From Pseudomonadota bacterium (GTDB lineage Bacteria > Pseudomonadota > Gammaproteobacteria > JAADHS01), in the NCBI GenBank assembly GCA_021821045.1, contig JAKACW010000010.1, positions 1 through 64,000 on the forward strand: a stretch of DNA of 64,000 bases, written 5' to 3'. Under the pieces are notes generated by a model, which saw only the letters and a list, made by a program, of their open reading frames with translations, made no database searches and was not told where the DNA came from. Of the stretch, positions 32,510-42,100 are shown one piece after another (the first letter of the stretch is position 1; the number at the start of each line of letters is the position of its first letter). The position numbers were made by a program, and so were the translations under genes.

Positions 32510-34444
32510 ATGCCCGTCAGAAGTCGTCCCATTCAGTGGGGACTCGCCGCTGTTTCGTTGTTCAACGTACTTTCCATTGCCCAAGCCCAAGATGCCGAGG
32601 TCTTCATCACGGCGCAGCGTTTCGCGGCCAGCATCGATACCGCGCCGGTCAACGTGACCGTGCTGTCGGAAAATGACATCGCCAAGAGCGGCGCGTCCAA
32701 TGTGGCGCAACTGTTAAGCACCGAAGCGGGTATTCATGTGCGCGATCTGTTCGGCGTCGGCGGCGCGAAAGCGTCGGTCGACATGGGCGGATTTGGCGCG
32801 ACCGGCAGTCAAAACGCCCTGATCCTGCTCAATGGACGGCGCTTGAACGATGTCGATGTGAGCGGCGCCAATTTGTCGCTGATCGCGCTGAATAACGTGG
32901 CCCGCGTGGAAATCATCCATGGCAGCGGCACCGTACTTTACGGTGATAACGCGGTCGGCGGCGTCATCAACATCGTCACCAAGAGCGGCCTGGACAGCAG
33001 CGCCTCTTCCGCCAGCATCACGGCCGGTTCTTTCAACACGCTGCGAGGCGAGCTGTTGGCGCGCGGCAAACGCGGCGATGACGGCTGGTTGGTCAGCGCC
33101 GACCTACACGGCAGCGACGGCTATCGCGACAACAGCGGGTTCGAAAACGGCGCTCTCGCCGGCGAGTGGACCCGATTGAACGGCGAGAATCTATGGGGCG
33201 CGCGCTTCGACGCCGGCAAGGAAGACTTGGAACTGCCCGGCGCACTCAACGAGCCCGAGTATGAAACCGATCCGACGACATCCAGCACGTCGGGCATTGA
33301 ACACGCGAACCAGGATCAGTTCAGCGTCGAGGGCTTCCTCAATGGCCCGATGGTTGCCGGTGAGTTGGCCTATCGCCAGAAGGATCAGCACGCCAAGCTG
33401 TTCGGCACCACCGACGCCACGCTCAAAACGTTGTCCTTTACGCCGCGAGCCCGGCGCACTTACGGCAAGCATCAACTCATCGCCGGCATCGATCTTTACC
33501 GCAGCGAGCTGGAAACCAAAGCCGACTTCACCACCTCGATCAACACCAGCGCTGCGGATCGGGATTCGTATGGCCTCTACTTGAGCGACACCGTATCGCT
33601 CTCCCCCAACATTCAGGTGCAATTGGGCTGGCGTAGCCAGCGGGTCAGCCTCGATGTTCGCAATCGTGACGAGCTGACGGGCACGGTGACGCCGAGCAAT
33701 AGAGCCGATGACCTCGAAGGCTGGGATGTAACGCTTAACTTCACCCCAAACAAACAGTTGAGCGGCTATGTGCGGGCAGCGCGCAGCTTCCGCGCCCCCG
33801 TGCTGGATGAAATCTGGAGTTATTTCGGCGGAGCCATCACATTGATCGACCCGCAAAAAGGCGATCACTGGGAGGCGGGCGCGCGTTATAACTGGACAGC
33901 CACCACGACGTTCGATCTGACTCTGGCCCGCATCGATAACGAGCGCGAGATCGGTTTCGATCTCGATACGTTCAGCAACGTCAATTTGGATCCGACGCGT
34001 CACGACAACGCGCGGCTCGGCCTGACCACGCAGGTTACCGATCGTACACGAGTGCGCGCATCGTACAGCTATCAAGACGCAACCTTCCGCAGCGGCACCT
34101 ATGCCGGAAAAGCGGTGCCGGAAGTGCCCGAATCCCGCGCTGCCCTCAATATCGATCATACGCTGCAAGACAAATGGGTTGCCATTTTCGGCGTGAATTA
34201 CGTCGGCAAGCGCCATTTCGGCAACGACTTCGCCAACGTCGGCAAGCAGATGTCCGACTACACTTGGGTAACGGCCGCGCTGGACGGGCAAGAGGGACCG
34301 TGGCACATGCGGTTGTCCATCGACAATCTGTTCGACGAGGACGCCGCGGATCAAGGCTTCTACAACAGCTTCGCCGCCAATCCCTACTACTACTATCCAT
34401 TGCCCGAGCGCAGCTACGCGTTGCGCGTGACGCGAGACTGGTGA
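32510..34444 (+). CDS. btuB: TonB-dependent outer-membrane cobalamin receptor (BtuB-type)
   Basis: 644 residues. AAGGA lies eight bases before the ATG; the signal peptide ends at SIAQAQ, followed by a TonB-box-like DAEVFITAQRF. Plug domain: VNVTVLSENDIAKSGASNVAQLL ... NALILLNGRRLNDVDVSGANLSLI ... VARVEIIHGSGTVLYGDNAVGGVINIVTK. A 22-strand barrel follows, ending with the receptor-like LRVTRDW (aromatic last residue for BAM). Control by the upstream B12 riboswitch supports cobalamin or a relative as the substrate. Its stop overlaps the tonB start (TGATG). Confidence 0.9.
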   Translation: MPVRSRPIQWGLAAVSLFNVLSIAQAQDAEVFITAQRFAASIDTAPVNVTVLSENDIAKSGASNVAQLLSTEAGIHVRDLFGVGGAKASVDMGGFGATGSQNALILLNGRRLNDVDVSGANLSLIALNNVARVEIIHGSGTVLYGDNAVGGVINIVTKSGLDSSASSASITAGSFNTLRGELLARGKRGDDGWLVSADLHGSDGYRDNSGFENGALAGEWTRLNGENLWGARFDAGKEDLELPGALNEPEYETDPTTSSTSGIEHANQDQFSVEGFLNGPMVAGELAYRQKDQHAKLFGTTDATLKTLSFTPRARRTYGKHQLIAGIDLYRSELETKADFTTSINTSAADRDSYGLYLSDTVSLSPNIQVQLGWRSQRVSLDVRNRDELTGTVTPSNRADDLEGWDVTLNFTPNKQLSGYVRAARSFRAPVLDEIWSYFGGAITLIDPQKGDHWEAGARYNWTATTTFDLTLARIDNEREIGFDLDTFSNVNLDPTRHDNARLGLTTQVTDRTRVRASYSYQDATFRSGTYAGKAVPEVPESRAALNIDHTLQDKWVAIFGVNYVGKRHFGNDFANVGKQMSDYTWVTAALDGQEGPWHMRLSIDNLFDEDAADQGFYNSFAANPYYYYPLPERSYALRVTRDW

Positions 34445-35193
34445 TGCAAACAATCGCAGCCGACAATGGAACACCCACGGCACCCGCTTCGAAGCGGATG
34501 CTGTGGTGGTTCGTGGCCTTGTCGGTCGCGCTGCATGTCTTGGTGTTGGCGCGATGGCAAATGGATCGACCGCGAGTGGCATCACTTGACCCGACGCTGG
34601 ACGTCACGTTGCTCGACCAGCAAGCGGCGTCAACCCGCGACAATCTCCCCTCGCCTCAATTCGACGAAGGTCACGACGGGCGTGCCAAGGAGACTAGTGT
34701 CGAGCAAACATCGCCAGCTCGTCGACTCAATCGTGCTGAGCAACCCACGCCGAAAGCGCCGGCTACCCCGGCGATTGCTCAGAACGACGCGCGCCCTGCT
34801 GCTGGCGTCGACAAACCAAACACAGCCCATTCTTCCGCGATAAACCGCTTGACCCCATCACCTTTGCCAGCCTCTGCCCCAGCAAGCACAATGACGCCGT
34901 TGAACCGCGACGAACTGCTGCAGCGCATCCAACGCCGGCTGGCCCTGTTGCGCGACTATCCGCCGCTGGCCCGGCGGCGCGGCTGGGAAGGCGACGTCCA
35001 CCTCACCTTTCGCGTCACCGAACACGGCGCGATCAACGCCGTGCGCGTGGCGCTTTCCTCGGGATTCAAATTGCTCGATGACAACGCCGTGTATGCGCTA
35101 AAACAGATTCGCGATCTCGTCGCCGGGGAAGAAATCATCGATCAATCCCACGATCTGAGCCTGGCGGTGCGCTATCGGTTGATCGACGGTTAG
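34444..35193 (+). CDS. TonB-like energy transducer dedicated to the B12 receptor
   Basis: 249 residues; the start ATG shares its A with the btuB stop. One membrane anchor (about residues 20-37, WWFVALSVALHVLVLA), a Pro/Ala/Thr-rich periplasmic linker, and a C-terminal TonB-like domain (YPPLARRRGWEGDVHLTFRVTEHGAI ... SSGFKLLDDNAVYALKQI). Translational coupling to btuB implies a receptor-specific partner, distinct from the general tonB at 9545. ExbB/ExbD must come from elsewhere. Confidence 0.85.
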   Translation: MQTIAADNGTPTAPASKRMLWWFVALSVALHVLVLARWQMDRPRVASLDPTLDVTLLDQQAASTRDNLPSPQFDEGHDGRAKETSVEQTSPARRLNRAEQPTPKAPATPAIAQNDARPAAGVDKPNTAHSSAINRLTPSPLPASAPASTMTPLNRDELLQRIQRRLALLRDYPPLARRRGWEGDVHLTFRVTEHGAINAVRVALSSGFKLLDDNAVYALKQIRDLVAGEEIIDQSHDLSLAVRYRLIDG

Positions 35194-35195
35194 AA

Positions 35196-35260
35196 ATCGC
35201 GGAATGATCCGCTCCCACAATGACGACATGCACGACCGTGGGAGCGGATTATTCCGCGAT
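35196..35260. repeat. REP pair, GCGGA/TCCGC type
   Basis: Inverted copy 35196-35218 begins two bases after the tonB stop; direct copy 35238-35260 ends ten bases before the btuF fragment stop. Tail-outward order as at 16845. Confidence 0.9.
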
Positions 35261-35270
35261 TCCCAATCAG

Positions 35271-35516
35271 TCAGCCGCCTTTGCCATACACCCGCCGCGC
35301 CGCGTCCAACGCATCGCAAATCGTCCGCACGCCCTCCAGAATGCGCGGCGAGTGGCGGGCAATCAAATCGGCCGGCACGACATAGAACTGCTGGTTCTTA
35401 ACCGCCGCAACGGTCGTCCATTTCAGCCACGGCTCGCGCCAGTGGGTCGTGTCTCCCTCCACTGAATGACGCATGATCACTTGCGGATCGCGCACGATGA
35501 CACCTTCGCGATTCCA
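35271..35516 (-). pseudogene. btuF: 3' fragment of btuF (left boundary of the island)
   Basis: Encodes the last 80 or so residues of a BtuF-type binding protein, in frame up to its stop. It matches the C-terminus of the complete copy at 53645 with 72 of 80 residues identical by my count (VIVRDPQVIM, WREPWLKWTTVAAVKN, FYVVPADLIARHSPRI). Similarity stops abruptly at about 35516, where unrelated DNA of the SUMF1 gene end begins. No start codon or signal peptide remains. Position directly after riboswitch-btuB-tonB suggests this was the original btuF locus, split by an insertion. Confidence 0.85.
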
Positions 35517-35569
35517 TTTTTGGAACGCGGGAATTCAAGACTCTTGTTCGTCCAGCCGCTACGGGCGCG

Positions 35570-37531
35570 TCACAAATCTCGGGCCAAACGTATACCGAAA
35601 GCATGTGAAATGAAACTCTCGAGTTCCCACGTCCGTTTGGCTGAGCGCACGCTAATGGGGGTGTTGTCCCACGTACCGCCGCGCACCACGTGGCGATTGC
35701 AATCGCCCCCATCGGCGTCCAACCACGCCGACCCATCGACCGGAGCGTTCTGGTAATTTTCATGCCAACAGTCCGCAGTCCATTCCATCACATTGCCCAG
35801 CATGTCATAGAGATAGAAAGCGTTAGCCCCATAACTACCCACTTTCGCGGTACCGTATCCGACACCATCGTCACAATTGTGCGCGCTCGAACTCGGATTA
35901 TTGACGTCCTTAACGTTCGCATACGTACAGGCCCGATCAGGGTTATTTCCCCAAAAGCGGGCCGAAGTGGATCCGGCGCGGGCAGCATATTCCCACTCCG
36001 CTTCCGTCGGTAACCGATACACTTTCCCGGTTTGTTCGTTTAGCCACGAAATATATTGTTGTGCGTCATTCCAACTGATACACGTCACGGGGGACTGGGG
36101 CGTCTGCGCGAAATCGGGATCGCGCCAATCCTTGTTCAGCCGAATGGCCCACACGGGCGGCGTTCCCCTGATTCTGCAGCCGAGACCTCCTTCGGCATCG
36201 GTCTCGTACGCCGTTGCGTTGACAAATCTTTCGAAGTCGCCAACGGTTAACTCGAACTGACTCAACGCGAACGATCTCTTGATCGTTACGGGGTGCTGCG
36301 GTTCTTCACCGGCTTCGTGACCACCCTCGTCGACGGTTGAACCCATCAAAAACCGACCCGGCGGCAACGCGACCATTTTGGGCCCCAGCGAACTATCCCC
36401 GCTCAACACATCCTGAAAAACAGTAAACTCACCGGCTACGATCACAACCTGCAAGGATTCCACGTCGCTGGCACCCCGCCCGTCGGTCACGGTCAAAGTT
36501 ACGGTGTACGTCCCCGGCGCGAACGCATGGCCAACCTCCGGGCCCTCCGCTTCAGTACCATCGCCGAACGACCACCTGTAGCTGGTGAGGCTTCCATCGG
36601 GATCCTGAGAGTCGGTTCCGCTAAATTGTAGAATTTCGTTTGCCGGACCTTCGATGGGCCCATTTATGACTGCCGTAGGCGCACGGTTCGCGGGAATGGT
36701 CGAAAATGAAAAGCTATGCGGCTCAGGTAATGACGCTCTGTTGAATGCCTCCAGGCGTTCATCGATAGAGACGGTGTAACGAACACCTTCCCGCCACCCG
36801 CCATTTGATATTAACGTTGCCGTCAATCCATCGCTCGATAGCTCAACGCTGGCCCACTCTACGATGCCGGTGTCATCGCTCAACGTAAAAAATTGAGGCT
36901 GAAGGTTTTCGGGCAGTAAACGTTGCGAGAACTGCACTTGTATTTTACCTGTGGGATCGACATTTTCGGCGCCCGCGGCCGGATCGGATGAAACGACGCC
37001 CAGAACAAGTTCGGGCGGAGGCGAACTCCCTGGCGAGAGTGGCGGCTCGCACCAGGGGCTTCCATTGGAGACTTCCGTCAAATTGTCGATTTCATCCCCG
37101 TCACTATTCCAATTGCTTTTCAGTGCGTCGAAAGACGCCATCGCTGTGCCGCCACTTTGGACGACCACCAACGATGTGGTGCTTTGCGTCCCGACTCGAA
37201 CGCGATCCTCACCACCACAACCAACTGCGTAGTAATGAGTTAACCTCAATTGGTACTCGCCCGGTGGGAGCGATAAGCGACCGCGAACACGCGCGTTGCT
37301 CGCGTCATATCCTAAGTTTTCGAGCGGATGGACCCTGATTACGCGTCCTTCGTTATCGAGCACTTCGACTTCGATGGATAACTCGGTTCCGTTGCCAACG
37401 GAAACAGCCCTCGACATTGCTGGGGATAGGGGCACTTCAATTTCCGTGGCGCTCTCGGTCCCTGGCGAATCGCAACCCGCGAAAGCCAGCGACGCGCAAG
37501 CCGCCAAAAATCGGCGCCGGTTACATGGCAT
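35570..37531 (-). CDS. Exported SUMF1/FGE-sulfatase-domain lipoprotein with PKD domain
   Basis: About 653 residues from the ATG at 37531. The N-terminus MPCNRRRFLAACASLAFAGC combines a twin-arginine motif and a lipobox Cys. Order: beta-sandwich (about 30-130), a Big_5/Ig-like domain (about 180-290, ending HSFSFSTIP), a PKD domain (about 295-375; FSGTDSQDPDGSLTSYRWSFGDG), then a formylglycine-generating-enzyme-type domain (about 400-653): PGRFLMGSTVDEGGHEAGEEPQHPVT, LPTEAEWEYAARAG, MLGNVMEWTADCW, VVRGGTWDNTP. Copper-ligand cysteines of true FGE are not evident, so it is more likely a binding or structural SUMF1 domain, as seen near caspase-like proteins. Divergent from a caspase gene. Confidence 0.85.
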   Translation of the reverse strand: MPCNRRRFLAACASLAFAGCDSPGTESATEIEVPLSPAMSRAVSVGNGTELSIEVEVLDNEGRVIRVHPLENLGYDASNARVRGRLSLPPGEYQLRLTHYYAVGCGGEDRVRVGTQSTTSLVVVQSGGTAMASFDALKSNWNSDGDEIDNLTEVSNGSPWCEPPLSPGSSPPPELVLGVVSSDPAAGAENVDPTGKIQVQFSQRLLPENLQPQFFTLSDDTGIVEWASVELSSDGLTATLISNGGWREGVRYTVSIDERLEAFNRASLPEPHSFSFSTIPANRAPTAVINGPIEGPANEILQFSGTDSQDPDGSLTSYRWSFGDGTEAEGPEVGHAFAPGTYTVTLTVTDGRGASDVESLQVVIVAGEFTVFQDVLSGDSSLGPKMVALPPGRFLMGSTVDEGGHEAGEEPQHPVTIKRSFALSQFELTVGDFERFVNATAYETDAEGGLGCRIRGTPPVWAIRLNKDWRDPDFAQTPQSPVTCISWNDAQQYISWLNEQTGKVYRLPTEAEWEYAARAGSTSARFWGNNPDRACTYANVKDVNNPSSSAHNCDDGVGYGTAKVGSYGANAFYLYDMLGNVMEWTADCWHENYQNAPVDGSAWLDADGGDCNRHVVRGGTWDNTPISVRSAKRTWELESFISHAFGIRLARDL

Positions 37532-37811
37532 ATCTATTCTATCTCGGTCGTTGACGCACAAACGCATCGATCGTAACGCTGACATCTGTTGAGATCAAAA
37601 ATTACCATTATCATGTCGATTGTCAATGCACTGTCCGCCACCGGGGTCAACCGTTGCTGGCCCGTCAGGGATCGCCATGTAACACGCATAACTTTTTGCC
37701 GGTCGCAGACGAAATACGACGCAACGATCGGCCCGACGCCCTCGGCGCGACTCCGCGCCTTGTGACCGGCCGAAGATACGGCTATATCTTTAAATTTGGA
37801 GGGGGCGTTGC

Positions 37812-39137
37812 ATGGGGAAATACAGACGCGCTTTGATATTGCTCACCGCCTTGTTGTCCGCTCAAGTCGCTTACGCGTCATCGAATTTTCTCGCCAAGAG
37901 CAGGGGTTTGGGCTTCGAGATTATTCAAACCTATAGCAGCTCCCATGCCCTGCTCATCGAGCAAAGCGACTATCCTCCCGGGCCATGGAGTGACCTCGAA
38001 ACCATTCCTGGCGAACACGACCAAATCGAAGCGCTCTTGCGAGAAGAAGGCGTCGATTCAATCACTCGCGTGCGCAACGAAGACCTGGACGGCCTGCGCC
38101 GAGCGTTCGAATTATTTATCAAAGTGCATGGTTTCGAGAAAAATGCCCGCCTTATCGTTTTCTATTCCGGTCACGGATACACCACGCCCGACGGCAAAGC
38201 CTACCTCGTCCCGCGCACGACTGCCGATCCGCACAAGAATCTCGCGGCCTTCAAACGCCAAGCGTTGGATATGAACCAAGTCGCCTCGTGGGCGCGTCAG
38301 ATCGATGCCAAACATGCCCTTTTTGTGTTCGACAGTTGTTTTTCCGGTTCGATCTTCTCGCAACGGGGGCCGACGCAGATACCTCCCTGGATATCACGCT
38401 TGGCGAGCGAACCGGTTCGGTATTTCATTACGGCCGGGAGTGCTAACGAACAAGTTCCCGCCAGAAGTTTGTTGGTACCGCACTTCGTGCGCGCCTTGCG
38501 CTATGGCGTGGCGGACTTCAACAAAGATGGTTTTGTGACGAGCGGCGAGCTGGGCGCCTACTTACGAGTCATGATTTCCGAAACCGGAATGCAAACGCCA
38601 CAGCACGGCCCCTTGCGCGAACCTCGGTTCGACGGCGGTGATGTCGTGTTTCGCGTACTGGATCCAAGCTATCTCGCCCAGGCCAAGCCGTTACCCAACG
38701 ACGAAATCGAACCACAAGGGGCGGCGTCCGACGGGGTAACGGAAAAACTACACGGCAAGGCTATCGACCCGACGGAACCGACGTCGGTCAGTGCGCTCAA
38801 TCTGACCATTCCCAACGACATCGCGCAGGAAAATGCCAAACCATTGGCGGGCACGTCATCGACATATCAGCCGCACACACCGTTGTTGACGGGATCGCCG
38901 ATGTCCACTGGCGGTGGACTCGCAAGCGATGAATCGGCATTCCCGACCGGGCCCACAACAGAAAATCGTCCAGCGCCAGCGCGCGATAAAGCGGAACGCT
39001 CGGCCTGGAAATGGGTACTAGGCGCGATTGCCATTGGAGCAGTTGTGGCGCTGGCTAGCGACTCTGGATCGTCCTCCGGCGATAGCCCGAACGAGGGCAC
39101 CGTTATAATTGACGTGCCTGTTCCCGCCGGGCAGTAG
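37812..39137 (+). CDS. Secreted caspase-like protease with C-terminal membrane tail
   Basis: 441 residues. Signal peptide (ends VAYASS), then a peptidase C14 (metacaspase-like) domain with the catalytic His in LIVFYSGHGYTT and catalytic Cys in ALFVFDSCFSGSIFS. An EF-hand-like loop, DFNKDGFVTSGEL, suggests calcium dependence. A long disordered region leads to a C-terminal hydrophobic segment, SAWKWVLGAIAIGAVVALA, then a Ser/Gly/Asp stretch and the ending TVIIDVPVPAGQ. The same tail plan is found in the protein at 51297. Both catalytic residues are present. Substrate and activation are unknown. Divergent from the SUMF1 gene, with which it may work. Confidence 0.87.
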   Translation: MGKYRRALILLTALLSAQVAYASSNFLAKSRGLGFEIIQTYSSSHALLIEQSDYPPGPWSDLETIPGEHDQIEALLREEGVDSITRVRNEDLDGLRRAFELFIKVHGFEKNARLIVFYSGHGYTTPDGKAYLVPRTTADPHKNLAAFKRQALDMNQVASWARQIDAKHALFVFDSCFSGSIFSQRGPTQIPPWISRLASEPVRYFITAGSANEQVPARSLLVPHFVRALRYGVADFNKDGFVTSGELGAYLRVMISETGMQTPQHGPLREPRFDGGDVVFRVLDPSYLAQAKPLPNDEIEPQGAASDGVTEKLHGKAIDPTEPTSVSALNLTIPNDIAQENAKPLAGTSSTYQPHTPLLTGSPMSTGGGLASDESAFPTGPTTENRPAPARDKAERSAWKWVLGAIAIGAVVALASDSGSSSGDSPNEGTVIIDVPVPAGQ

Positions 39138-39196
39138 TTAGGCGATTCGTCCACGTCTAAATCGCGACTGAATCGCGGCACAACCGAGGTCCCAAG

Positions 39197-42100
39197 TCAC
39201 TGCGGCGGATCGACGATCGCAAAGCGCGGTTGAAGGCGTCCGAAAACAGTAAGAAACGATCCACCGAGGTACACTTTTCCGTTGAGTGGGTGAACCCGGA
39301 TCACTGAGATGCTCCGCGCGCCGGGGGAAGGATTCCAATCAAGCACATCGCCGCCAGCTCCATTAACGGCAGCAACCCCCACCCGACTGGTATTGTTTAC
39401 GTTGCCAAAATCTCCCGCAACGTAAAGCCGAGAACCGAACGTCATTGACACCACCACAGGGATACTGGAACCGACGACATCTTGACCATGGCCAAATCGA
39501 CTCGTTAAGATGCGTTGGGCGCTCCCGTCAAGGGAAAAGGCCTCCAGCAAACCTGTACGACGAATTATCGGAAAATTCCCCTCAGAAACGTTACCACCCA
39601 CGTAAAGACTCAAATCGGAGCGGGCCAACGCTGTTACGAATAGACCGTCGGTGGCTAAGCTCCACCCCGACCGCAACGTCCCGTCCACTCCCACCGCAGC
39701 AAGCCCCCGCCTCGGCTCCGTGCCAATAGCGCGAAAACTCCCCCCAAGAAACACGGTATCGACCCCGTTCGTCTCCAACGCGGTCACTTCGCCGTTTGGT
39801 CTCGGATCCCACGCGGTCACAGCGCCTGTCGCATCTAACGCCGCCGTATTCAGCCGATTTTGGCCAGCGAATTGCGCAAAATTGCCCCCAAAGTACAGAG
39901 TGTCCTGCAAGTGCACCATTCTGTTCGTCGTTGCCGACGGTATCGATCCGAGTGCGCCGGGATTCCAGTCCGAGAGGTTGCCCTGTTTGTCGATTGCCGC
40001 CAGGCCACGCCGGTCCTGATTGCCGACCTTGCTGAATGCGCCAAGCGCATATACCGTGCTTGGCGTCACCACGATATGGCTGACGCTATCATTGGGCGCC
40101 GGATTCCATGGCAACAACGATCCGTCCGAATTTATCGCCGCGACGTAGTCGCGAGCCTCTCCGTAGTTTTCAGATGCAAAATTGTCGGCCGAATGAACAA
40201 ACAGCCCATTGTCGGCAACCGCCATCGTGTTGACACTCTGAATCGCTAACTTAGTAGCCGTCCACTTCCAGGTCGGAAGACTTGCTTGGTCCGCCGCATA
40301 CAGCTCGTCTCCGGAAGCCGCATACAGTCGCTCGTCGCCGCCCGCCAAATAAATCCGCAACTCGCTCCCAACGGCGAGAGAATTCAAGATTGCGCCCGTT
40401 TCGAAGTCGATTCGTGTCACCGCGTTCGCCCGACCACGTTTCCCCGCGACGTAAAGACCATGGGTTGACGCGTGCATATCTGAAATGTCGATGGCCCCGC
40501 CATCAAAGCCTGCCCAGTCGCTATTCAGCGTTCCATCATCGGAAAATGCGGCAAGCGAGCGTCGCTCCACTCCATCAACGGATTCAAATGGTCCGGCGAC
40601 AAAAACCCGCCCCGTGGCCGCGGCAATAGAGCGGACGAGATTTTCACCCGTATCGAGCCCTCTCTTAAATGTCGGGTTCCAGTCCTGCAACTCACCGGCG
40701 TGATCGAAAGCCGCTACCCAGCGGCGAAGAACGCGTGCCACGGAATAAAAATCTCCCGCAATGTATACTCGGCTGGCATTTCCGACGATATGCCGCACGG
40801 CGTGGCTAGGCGCTGGCTCCCACTGCTCAACCACGCCGGTGGGCAAAACCACGGCAGCGAGATTCTTCCGCTCAGTTCCCCCGACGGACTCAAACGAACC
40901 TCCTATATAGAGTCGACCGTTATACACGAACAGAGCGTGCACTCCGAAGTCCTTGTAGGGGCTCAACGCCGGGTCGCCGTGTACCGGCACGTCGAACACC
41001 GGATCGACGCTATCGTCATCCAATATGTGGACCAGATTAGCGCGAGGCACGCCGTTGACGTGAGAGAACTGGCCACCCACATACCAGCCGCCAGCGCCGT
41101 CGGAAACAACGGCCCGCACCGTCCCTTCAATCTGAAAGGCGGACCGTTTACGTCCTGTCGAGGCGTCCACGACCATACCAGCACCAGCGGGTACCGAAAA
41201 CCGCGTAAAGTCGCCGGCAAGGTAAACCGTGCCATCGTCGCCGATCTCGATGTCTCTGACCATTCCGTTTGGAACCATTTGGCCCGGTCTTGCGCGCTCT
41301 TCATCGGACAGCTTGGTGGACAGGCCATCGTAAACGGCCTCAAGGCGAATGTAGTAAATTTGGGCATTCCTCAAATTCGTCAGCATGTGCGGACTGCGAA
41401 CGCTGGCCGCCATCGAACCGCCGGAGCATGCAGTATAGTTCGAAATATCGCACCCCGAGGAAGTCGATACATACACGTTATACGTGGCCAGATCATCCAT
41501 AGTCCATGTCAATTCGATTTCCCGATCGAACGGATTGGCATCGAGAATCAACGAGTCCGTACACGTAACACTGACATGGGTGATATCGCCATCATTGACT
41601 TGGCCGTCACCGTTGCTAACAATGCAGGTTTGCGCCGCCGGTTGCCTAAGGATGGCCACCTCATAACGGGCACCGTCTACCAATGGCAACCCGAAACGGT
41701 ATGGGCCGTTACGAGAAATGACCAACTCTTCTACCCCGTTCTGCAGTACCAGACGCCCTGTCAGCCCAACAACTGCCCCACCCACACCGTAAGCCGGCTG
41801 ATTCAAGGTAAAACAGTCAATAGAAATAGAGGAAACATCGGCTGCTGCGACGGTACCCATCGCATTCCTTACGATGCAGTAACGCGGCGCGTCGGGCTGA
41901 GTTCGGATGCTCACGGCGTACGCCCTCCCCCCGGGTAAACGGGTGTCGAATTCGGCCGGACCGTCGCCAGTAACGGTGAGATCGTCGCCACCGTTGTTCT
42001 GGAGCGCCGCTGTCGCCGTCTGCAGACCAGCCACGTGGGCAGTTATGCGATATAGAGGCGGGTCGCATGTAACGTAAATACCATACACGTGACCTTCATC

